This document shows positions 53,596 to 61,913 of a DNA stretch of 64,000 nucleotides, piece by piece. Every line of letters starts with the position of its first letter. The first letter of the stretch is position 1. The translations under genes and the position numbers were made by a program. Below the pieces are notes generated by a model. It made no database searches, was not told the origin of the DNA, and saw only the letters and a list, made by a program, of their open reading frames with translations. The DNA lies in contig JBBHKE010003362.1 in NCBI GenBank assembly GCA_037447655.1, positions 1-64,000 on the forward strand, read 5' to 3'. The DNA comes from Zygnema cylindricum. Taxonomy: Eukaryota; Streptophyta; Zygnematophyceae; Zygnematales; Zygnemataceae.

Positions 53596-55612
53596 GGTTA
53601 TGGGCCCACCATCTAGGGTGCCTATGTTTTATGGAACATACTTCACTTATTGGGAGTTTATTATGGAGGGATTGCTTTTCGAGAAGCACTTATGGGGAAT
53701 TGTTTCGGGACAAGTGAGATGTCCGCCACCTGGCTTTGGAGGAGCTTACTATGGAGAACCATCTGAGGCTGCCCAGAATATCAACCGGAGTTCAGATGGA
53801 ACGAAAGGTGAAGGGAAAAATATTGTGATGGAAGGGGGAAAAGGGGAGAAGGATAAAGGGACACTTATGGTGAGGGGAGCTATGCTCTCCGCCACATCTT
53901 CACTTAGAGGGGTTATAAGTAAAACTGAAGAAAATGATAGTAAAATTTGGGAGTATAAAAACACTATAGCAAAACATCTTATACTTAGATATGTGTCTAA
54001 GTCCATAGCTATCACTCTTTTAAAGCTTACCAAGTCTTCGGAAATATGGGAAACACTAACGCAGATTTATAAGAGTGAGACTATTCAGAGGCAGCAGTTA
54101 GTTAAACAGGAAATAGAGGCCTATGTTTATAAAGGCGGTAACATGATAGAGTTTTGCAATGATATTGCTGCGTTATATGTTGAGCTTGCTAGTGCGGGGT
54201 ATGTAGAATCTGAGGAGAGAAAGATCAATACACTACTCATGAAACTCCCAGATGAGTACGAAAACATCATTAATCGTATGCAGGCAATGGATGGCTCCTC
54301 ATGGACTTGGAGCTTTACCATGGGGATAATTCTTGTGAGGGAAAACACTTTGGAGCTTCGTAGGGGAAGTGAGAGGGTAACTGCCTTTACAGCTGGTGGT
54401 GATTGGCGGAACCGTGATGAGAGGAACGGTGGTGATTGGCGGAAGCGTGATGAGAGGAACAGCGGTGACGAGCGGAAGCGTGATGAGAGGAAGAAAGACA
54501 AAGGTAAACCTTATCGGAACTTTGGTGGAAAGAGAGGGAGAGGAAAAGAAAAGGGAGCTTTGAAAAAGGGTGTTTGCTTCTTTTGTAGAGAACCGGGTCA
54601 CTATATAGAGGAGTGTCCTTGTTTGGAAGAACTTAGAAGTTGGAATGTGAAAGAGGAGGAAGAAGGGGAAGAGGATGAAGAGGATGAAGAAATTTTGGAG
54701 CTTCTTCACATCGGTAGAATGGAGAAGAGAGAGAAGTACACAGAAATTACACGAAAGCAACGATGTGCTTTTGGAGGTATAATGGAAGTAAAAGGAAGGG
54801 AGGTACTTGAGGGAGTTAGAAATGATGAGGATGTGAAAGAGTGTAAAAAGTATGACTTAAAAATAAGAAAGTCAAATCTAGGATACATAAATGAAAAAGG
54901 GAAAAATAAAAATAATGAGGATAGTTTTATAGATATTTTGGAAACAGAAAACTGGTCGCAAAGGGAGACTTCAACGGATTCCGAGGAAAGGGGAGAAGTA
55001 AATCTAGAGGGGGTTTTAAAAGATAGGGGAGAAGAGGAATATTTAATGAAAGGTTTAGGGAAGGAGAAATATTTATTGGGAATAAAAATAGAAAGTGATA
55101 GCGGAAATAATTACTTGGGAGAGAGTGAGGAAAGTTCAAAAAATGGGATGAGTATCAAGGATAAAAATATGAGTACGGAAGACGTAGATCTTATGAGGAA
55201 CTTAGCGGGGATACTTGTTTTTTCGAAAAATTTGGGGGGTAATGGACTTGACATCACTAATGGGAGTGATGCCATCTATGAAGGTGCGCCTGTAAAAGGG
55301 TTAGCATCGGGGTGTGTGTTGCAGATTGAGGATGTGGCTGGCTGTTTGAATTGCAAGAGGGAAAACGGATTTTGTGTGGATGGAAAAGTGATGAGGTGGA
55401 TAAAATCTTTGCTCGGATTTATAAAAAGTGAGATGCTAAATAAAATGTGTGATCAGCAAGATGGAATGTTAATTTCAGCTCATCTAATAGACCTTTTAAA
55501 ATATGAGGGTATATTCTTAAAGTTTAATTATAGGAAAAGAACGAAAAAAAAAAAAAAGGGATTTTGTTTTTGTTGTTTTTATTTAGTGGGAGTTGGCGCA
55601 ATAGAAGACTAA
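53576..55612 (+). CDS. Copia-3 gag fused to a compacted, inactive pol remnant
   Basis: One uninterrupted ORF of 678 codons. The first residues (MEPIEFQVMGPPSRVPMFYG) read across the LTR end and primer site. The gag core has ILRYVSKSIAITLL and LLMKLPDEYENIINRMQAMD. Next come Arg-rich repeats (DWRKRDERN units) and a CCHC knuckle CFFCREPGHYIEEC. The remaining 330 residues are acidic/Lys-rich. They contain collapsed scraps in pol order: KYLLGIKIESD, GILVFSKNLGGNGLDIT, GSDAIYEGAPVKGLASGCVL, WIKSLLGFIKSEMLNKMCDQQDG, LKYEGI. Protease DSGA, the integrase core, RT YVDD and several RNase H residues are gone, yet the frame has stayed open to just before the purine tract. Confidence 0.85.
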   Translation: MEPIEFQVMGPPSRVPMFYGTYFTYWEFIMEGLLFEKHLWGIVSGQVRCPPPGFGGAYYGEPSEAAQNINRSSDGTKGEGKNIVMEGGKGEKDKGTLMVRGAMLSATSSLRGVISKTEENDSKIWEYKNTIAKHLILRYVSKSIAITLLKLTKSSEIWETLTQIYKSETIQRQQLVKQEIEAYVYKGGNMIEFCNDIAALYVELASAGYVESEERKINTLLMKLPDEYENIINRMQAMDGSSWTWSFTMGIILVRENTLELRRGSERVTAFTAGGDWRNRDERNGGDWRKRDERNSGDERKRDERKKDKGKPYRNFGGKRGRGKEKGALKKGVCFFCREPGHYIEECPCLEELRSWNVKEEEEGEEDEEDEEILELLHIGRMEKREKYTEITRKQRCAFGGIMEVKGREVLEGVRNDEDVKECKKYDLKIRKSNLGYINEKGKNKNNEDSFIDILETENWSQRETSTDSEERGEVNLEGVLKDRGEEEYLMKGLGKEKYLLGIKIESDSGNNYLGESEESSKNGMSIKDKNMSTEDVDLMRNLAGILVFSKNLGGNGLDITNGSDAIYEGAPVKGLASGCVLQIEDVAGCLNCKRENGFCVDGKVMRWIKSLLGFIKSEMLNKMCDQQDGMLISAHLIDLLKYEGIFLKFNYRKRTKKKKKGFCFCCFYLVGVGAIED

Positions 55613-55625
55613 AAAATAAGGGGAG

Positions 55626-56694
55626 TGTTAAATTTGTGTATTTTCTAGGTCTGAATTTATTCTGTGTGTTTGTCATATGGTCTTGTCTAAGTCATCCATA
55701 CTTGTCGTAGTCACTGGAAGACAGAGATAGCCATGGCTGACCCCATAGTCAAAAGGAAGAAACAGGCAAAAACAGGCAGGAAAACTGATAGTTGGCCAAT
55801 ATGCTGCTCTAAACCGGATTTGATCCTTGGTCTATGGTTTGCTATGTAGACGTAAGCCTTATCCAATAAGGCGTTACCGAAACGATACACGTGACGGGTT
55901 TCAAAGATATATAAACATTAACGCAACAGCTACTTAATAGCAGACTAACCAAAAGGAGCAATTCATGCATGTACGCGAATCTGAACCATGTAAAATATGT
56001 TTTGATCGGACGGCCGGCATTATAGCCGCCACGCGAAGTGAGCTTTTGGCGGCATACGGAGATAGCGTCACGCGGTGCCACGTGGCGCCACATTATTTGA
56101 TACCGGAGAAGATGGGAGGAGGAACCATGGCTTCCGATTTGACAGGTGTCACCTTGTACACCTTGTCGTACAATGGACGTACAATAAGTACATCGCCCAT
56201 TGTACCTTCTTGTACTTTATAGTGTTCCTATTGGACTAGGGTTTAGTAGTAGGTAGTCGTGAGTAGGCAGACCAAGACTTAGTGATATTTAGGTACCTCT
56301 CTCTAAGAGAGCTTGTAACTATAAAGGTCATCTTTGACCAGCCATAACTTAATGCTCGGGTGAGCAAATTCAGTGATTCTTTTTGCTGCGGACTCAGGGG
56401 AGTCTAAGCTACACAAGGGTGTCGTCGGTCAGAGTCTTTGCGTGCCAGGGTGGCACTTATTCAGTGGGAAAGTCAAAGTGGGGAATATTGTCCAAAACAC
56501 ATATTGAAGCTTTGCATTTTGTGGTGGAACTGAGCACACAGAAGGTCTTCTTTTCACAGGGGTGAAGGTATATTGGGGTTCTTATTGTCAAGGGATCATT
56601 TATTTGGGTTTATATCAACTTGGAGTCGGCACTATCTAGATTAGCTTCTTTTGGATCTGCGAATTCTGTGGGGAATGGAGCCCATAGAATTTCA
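55626..56694 (+). repeat. Copia-3 3' LTR
   Basis: 1069 bp, nearly identical to 52527-53595 (for example A for C near 55740, G for A near 56035, C for G near 56159, T for C near 56513). Confidence 0.9.
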
Positions 56695-57236
56695 GGCCCT
56701 TTGCAAAATTTTGCGCCGTCATCGCCTCTTCCCTCTCCGTTGCACACTATCGCTTTCATCTCACACTCTTTAGAATGAGACACAACAATATTGGTATAAA
56801 ATGAAAGATCTTTCAAAAATATTATTTTTGACAATTTTTAGGTTTTTTTTAATGGTTAGTCGAGTGAGAAAAGTAGAAAAGACGAAATCGAGAAACCATT
56901 GCGCAAATTTATTAAACCTGTGACGTCGACGTTGTCACAAGTGAGCATGACGTCACAATGTCACCAAACCCTAAACATCTACAATTTCACAAGAATCTAG
57001 ACCTGTACAACTCTCGTTGTTTTTGTTGGCGTCAGTTTTTGTTGGCGTCACTAATCGTCAGAAGTTTTGTAGTCGTCTTCAGTCGTCACAAGTTGTACCT
57101 ACTTCTACAATCGTCACATTTCAAAGTTCCGATTTCATTTTCGCACATAGGGACGCTCTTCAAAGTAGTACGGAGAATCTTCACTACAGTCCAAAATACT
57201 TTATCAAAGTACCGATTAAATGGGGACACCCCCTTA

Positions 57237-57465
57237 ATCTATGTACTTCATGAGTACTTCTCGTAGTTGATTGCCATTTGGAAAACTGTAACGTACGGAG
57301 TTTCAGAATTGAGGAAATCATTGTCTCCCTGAAGCACATAAAATCGTGGCCGAGCTTTTCCAAGGCGAATCGACAATTGCGTTCTTTCCAATCTTAGAAT
57401 ACTTCATATGATTTTCACAAAGGTTCAATTGAAAAACAAACTTGCAATGTGGAAAATGTACATAC
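57237..57465. other. Intronic spacer
   Basis: Short AT-rich stretch between two M2 copies, nothing recognised. Confidence 0.3.
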
Positions 57466-58385
57466 TATTCCCATGTGCTAAAGTTACAGTTATTTTCTGA
57501 CGTTTTGCTCCATAACTTAGAAAAAAACGAGAAAATATGCAGCCGTACCAAAAAATTGAAATTACCATCGTACAAGTTACGTTACTTTACAACTTTATAT
57601 GTATTGCAATTTGTTGTTTAGCGCGAAGCAATTTTTCGTCTAACGCATTTCGACCCACTTTCGCGTGTTTCCAGCTCATCTTCAAACTTTATGTAAAATC
57701 ACATCGCAAGGTGATTTAAATAAAGTTCCATGAGGCAAAAGAATAGTCAGATGCTGTCGCACGTGTCGGAAGTTTTTTACAATTTTTGAGCGCTGAGTAC
57801 AAAAAATAAAACACACCAAACGTTTACAGCATGTGCGTAGTGTTTTCCATGAGGTGATTTCCGTCATGGCCTGTGGAGGGGTCTTGACCAACGGACGCCA
57901 TTTCGCAAAAGCGAAGTCCATGAAAGCGCCTCTCTCTCTCTCTCCCTCTCCCACTAACAGGTCTAGTTAGGGTTTTTTCAATTCAAAATTCTTACAATGA
58001 AAAATGGCAAAAAATGTATCAAATAAAAGATCTATAATCAATATTTCTTTTGGTTGTCTTTTAGATTATTTTGGTGGCAAGTACAATGAGAACGGACGAA
58101 AAAACAAATTCTGGAAACAATGGCGGAATGTTTTGGAATTAGTGACATCGACGTTATCATAAGTATACGTGACTTCAAAATGTCACAAACCCTAAACATC
58201 TACAATGTCATAAGTAGCTACAACCGCAGCTATTTTGTAAACGTCATCAATTGTCGTGAGTTTTATTGTTGTCTAAAATCGTCACAAATTACACCTACGT
58301 CTACATCCGTCACAATCTAAAGTTACGATTTCATTTCTTTACATACGAATGCTCTAAAAGTTGTACGGAGAATCTTCGCTAAAAA
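57466..58385. mobile_element. Family M2, copy 4 (old, ends eroded)
   Basis: The left part (CCCATGTGCTAAAGTTACAG, later AAAATCACATCGCAAGGTGA) and the right part (GACATCGACGTTATCATAAG, ACAAACCCTAAACATCTACAATGT) follow the order of copies 1 and 2 with many differences. Terminal repeats are not preserved. Confidence 0.6.
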
Positions 58386-58942
58386 ACAAAGTAATAAGAC
58401 TAAGTTTAGGGTACTTTTAGCATATAACCGAAACATGCGAAAGTACCCTAAACTTGGCAACATTCCAGTGATTAGTTTTGATCGCAACAATGAGAATCTT
58501 TACGGACGTGACGTGACAGACCGACCGACCGACCGACATTTTTGATATGTCTGTTTTGCTTGGCGCCACATCTTCAATCCACATTAAGTCATAACATGTC
58601 CATCTATTTTAATATTCCTCCGTACTAGCAATCAACTTGTGCACGCTAAGAAAACTTGGCGTCTTTTTATCCGTCATGGCATCGTGCCCATGTGGCTGTC
58701 ACTTCTACTTGCTGCACCTGCCGCTGAGCCTCAGCTTGCTACATTGACTGTAGCTAATCCTAAACTTTATGCGTATCATTTTAAACTTTTACTTTAAAAA
58801 ACCCCAACAAACTTTAAAAACTCTAAAAAACCTTAAAAAAAACCCTAAATCAAGTCCTAAATAAAGTGATCCTCTATTCTTTCGCCACTTGCCTTATGAG
58901 TTTGTCGACTTATCTTCGCCCTTCCTCTCTCCCTTTCCTCAG
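58386..58942. other. Intron before the LysM exon
   Basis: Holds a short (GACC)4 run near 58522 and A-rich CCCTAAA-like units at 58795-58860. A pyrimidine-rich acceptor (TTTCCTCAG) ends at 58942. Confidence 0.4.
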
Positions 58943-59140
58943 GTGAGCATCAGAAGAGGCGACCCTCCCTATCCTCTCCCATGTATTCTCCCGTACCAAG
59001 TCCAACCAGAGGACACTTGTAACTCGATTATTGCAACCAAAATGAATGGCGATGTGGAGAAATTCTTTACTCTGAATCCCATAATCTTTTGCAGACGCTT
59101 AATCCTTAACAACAACGCTGCTTTAGGTCTCACTCCAGAG
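58943..59140 (+). CDS. LysM-domain exon
   Basis: 198 bp, CCTCAG acceptor and GTACGC donor, phase 0 at both ends. It encodes CILPYQVQPEDTCNSIIATK, then FFTLNPIIFCRRL and NNNAALGLTPE: the LysM signature (Y-x-V-Q-x-x-D-T-C, a central helix, F-x-x-LNP-x-x-C, and a closing L-x-P). LysM binds N-acetylglucosamine polymers such as chitin or peptidoglycan. Paired Cys are typical of plant and fungal secreted LysM modules. Confidence 0.7.
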
Positions 59141-59387
59141 GTACGCTATCCCATGGTCAAGACTCAAGAAAAGTTTTATAAAATCCTTTATTAAACACAC
59201 TAAAAACCGTTGGAAATCTGTTGATTTCGTTTTTTCACTTTTCCAAAAGTATAAAAACCTGAGCATGTTTCAATTCTCAATGTTTCTATTTCTTGTTCAA
59301 AACTCCCTAAAGAACCCAAAAAAAAACTAGAATCAACCTTTTAATACCTAAAAAGCTAAAGACCTTTATTTTTTTATAAAAATGCAG

Positions 59388-59612
59388 GTGTGTTTAGATG
59401 TCGAGGACTTGAGATCAATCCTAGTCGGGTGCACACTACTAAATAAAAAGACCATAACCTTTCTTTCAAGAGCCACGTGTGAAATTTTAGCAAAGTGTTA
59501 CACGAAGGAGTGGACTTTTAAGAAATTCAACGGATACGCATGTACGGCATCGGCCCTAAAGACCCAAGCTAAGAAAAAACAAATTTGTGTAGCGAAGGCA
59601 GGAAATTGTTAA
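59388..59612 (+). CDS. Terminal Cys-rich exon after the LysM
   Basis: ATGCAG acceptor. It joins the LysM exon in phase to give TPEVCLDVEDL, the usual VC(L) end of a LysM. It then encodes about 70 residues with five further Cys (GCTLLNKK, SRATCEILAKCYTKE, YACTASALK, ICVAKAGNC) and stops at TAA 59610-59612. The Cys-rich tail is not recognised; it could be a small disulfide-bonded binding domain. No transmembrane segment or GPI-type tail is seen, so the protein appears secreted if a signal peptide lies upstream. Confidence 0.6.
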   Translation: MCLDVEDLRSILVGCTLLNKKTITFLSRATCEILAKCYTKEWTFKKFNGYACTASALKTQAKKKQICVAKAGNC

Positions 59613-60117
59613 TGAGACAACAAAGATAACAAATGGGAGACTATTTCAGAAATCAAGAGACAACAACAACAAGAGACCCAAAACTTTTAAGGAAACTCCC
59701 ATTGGAGAATCAATCCCATGCGTTTTTATTATTCATGTATGAAAAAATTAGTAATAGAGGGACTTTGTTTCATTTTATTTTTGTTTGAAATTAATATGAA
59801 TTAAAAAGGATATGGGATTTGAATCTCGTGTATACTATTTTTCCCTAGAGACTGTGTGTTAAGCAGACAACAAATCCAGATACTTCATATAAGGGTAATA
59901 ATATAACATAATATAATATGGGTTAGAGATACATGGGAGGATAAATGTTGGTATGTCTTTAAAAGCTATTCCAAAGGCATGAGATCGAGAATGATATTAC
60001 GGGTTACTCCCCTCCCCTCCCTTTCCTTCTACTCTCCCACTCCATCTCCCCTTACCTCTGCCTTTCCCTCTCCCTCTCTCTCACATCCCCTCCCCTCCCC
60101 TCCACTCTCCCTCCACA
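59613..60117. other. 3' flank and pyrimidine tract
   Basis: AT-rich 3' flank, then a C/T-rich tract at 60008-60117 ending CCACAG, which looks like an acceptor but abuts retroelement sequence. Confidence 0.4.
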
Positions 60118-60959
60118 GCGGGAAGCGATTGGGAACATGCTTGAAAAGTTTGGCATGGTAGAGGCAAAAGGTAGTGCCACTCCCATGGAATTTAAGCCAC
60201 AAAGTGGAAGGTACGGAGACCGATGGAGGAGTCATTTTTGATGACACCTTAGAATCGAGGAGGCAGATTCTATGGCTGCCATTCCATATCGTCAGATTGT
60301 CGGCATTCTAATCTACTTCATAAATTGCACGCGTCTAGATATTGCGGCAGCGATCGGTGCTTTAAGTCGGAGTTTAAAAAATCCGAGTAGATCGGATTGG
60401 GAGGCATCAAAGAGGGTTCTTCGGTATCTTGTAGGGACAAGGAATCTGCAACCTCGGTGAAGATGAAGTAAAAATTCAAACTTGAAGCGATGCGAGTTAC
60501 AAGGACATGCCAAGCCGCCGCTCCACTCCCGGATTCATTCTGAAGATTGGAAGTGGAACATGTTGCTGGAGCAACAAGCTTTCACAAAGTCATAGTTCAC
60601 TCTACAATGGAGGCTGAATACATGGCAGCTAGCTCAGCTATCAAAGAGTTACTTTGGGTAAAGACTAACTTTCAAGAACTTTATTTCATGCAATCAGGAC
60701 CTCAAATAGTGTGGTGTGACAACCAAGCAGCTATAGCGATTGCATCTAACCCAAGTCATCACTTCAAAAGCAAACACATTGATATCAAGCTACATTTTGT
60801 AAGAGAGAAGGTGATGAACACAATTTTGAACATTAGGGTTTTGTCGGATGAGATGATGGTAGCAGATATGATGACTAAGCCTTTACCTGTACCGAAATTA
60901 AAATTTTGTAGAGAGGCATGTGGACTTAGTGACTGAGAGGGTCTAAAGGTTTTGGGGAG
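60118..60959 (+). pseudogene. Copia-5: 3' remnant (end of RT and RNase H)
   Basis: It starts abruptly at REAIGNMLEKFGM (end of RT), then IPYRQIVGILIYFINCTRLD, STMEAEYMAASSAIKELLWV, WCDNQAAIAIASNPSHHFKS and LPVPKLKFCREACGLS, with frame breaks near 60230, 60460 and 60545. The purine tract TTGGGGAG leads into the LTR at 60960. Everything upstream is missing. Confidence 0.8.
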
Positions 60960-61913
60960 TGTTGTTTTTAGAAACCTTTAGTCCTCTCTATATCTCGTTG
61001 CTATACAGCTCTGCTGGGCTAAGTCTGACATCGCAGCTCGAAACCTGTAGCCCACTCTATATTTCGTTGCTATGGTGCCATGCTGCGCTGCTCTAATATC
61101 ACAACTGCAGAACACCGCAGCCATAGCAGCGTGAGTGAACAGCTGCGCTGCTCTAAACATCACAGTTGCGATGGTAGAGCATCGTAGCCATAGTAATTCG
61201 TGTGAAGGATGAATTGTCGTAGACAAGATTTAGTGTTGTATGTAACTCCAAAAAGAGTACACAGACTTGGTACACCTCAGGCACACGTGTCGGTCCGTGG
61301 GGGAGTCAAGGTTGTTTGATTTGGACGACGAAGTACAGATTCATTTGGGGACCGGATTTACATGTGGAGGTTCATCTTCAATGGTGAACGAATGCGTGGA
61401 CGGCGGACACAGTTCGCCGTCATTTTTGGAAGAGAAATATTGACTATGCCGTCATTTTGGTGAACTACTTTTTGTTGCATACTTTAGCGGCGGCTAGAGT
61501 TAAGATTGATATAAATACTTTGTACGGTAAACGGCGAGGTTTGGTTTGGTAAAGATTTAGTGTACCGGTGGACCATGGTAATTGTGGTACGGTTTAGAAC
61601 AGCTGTAGGTTCACTTGTATATGTAGGAATTAGAATATTTTGGAAGTTAGGAATTCCTTGTATGAAAAATGCGAAGCAGTTTTTTGAGGTTTTTGAATTG
61701 TAATTCACAATTTTTTGGGGTTTTTGAATTGTAAGATCATTGTTATCCTTTGGCAAAACTTTGTGAAATCCTGCATGTGATTTTTTTGGTGTATTTTCTT
61801 TATTGTGGCAAATTTGGAGACCTAGTGTGTGTCTCGTTTGCTAGAGGCTTCATTGTGAAGTTGGTCATTTGTAGGTATTCGTGAGAGTTTCCTCTTTTGT
61901 ACTTTGATTGTGA
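60960..61913 (+). repeat. LTR shared by Copia-5 and Copia-6
   Basis: It starts TGTTGTTTTTAGAAACC right after a purine tract. Its start resembles 63942 onward (TGTTGATTTTGAAAAAC), although the two are diverged. It contains GCTATGGTGCCATGCTGCGCT, also found at 63777-63797. The inner end is placed near 61913, just before a TTATGG that resembles the primer site of the other elements, but no CA end is clear. Confidence 0.5.

Larger units (their letters stand above)
52527..56694 (+). mobile_element. Copia-3: young non-autonomous Copia with a gag plus dead-pol ORF
   Basis: LTRs of exactly 1069 bp (52527-53595, 55626-56694) differ at about four sites by eye, and the 5-bp target duplication GGCCC is perfect (52522-52526, 56695-56699). 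The primer site GGTTATGGGCCCACC (53596-53610) is a perfect 15-base match to the initiator tRNA-Met anticodon region. The purine tract AAGGGGAG precedes the 3' LTR. The internal region is only 2030 bp, so the element cannot encode a full pol and must use enzymes from another element. Confidence 0.92.
52098..57233. mobile_element. PIF/Harbinger-like element, family M2, copy 2, split by Copia-3
   Basis: The TIRs GGGGGTGTCCCCAT are perfect for 14 bp and TTA is duplicated at both ends (52095-52097, 57234-57236). With Copia-3 removed the element is about 960 bp. It has no transposase ORF. It includes the inverted-repeat motif AAAATCACCTCGAGGGGGTG near 52332. Confidence 0.85.

Noticed and set aside
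58515-58540. (GACC)n as a regulatory array
   Set aside because: Only about four units; an ordinary microsatellite.
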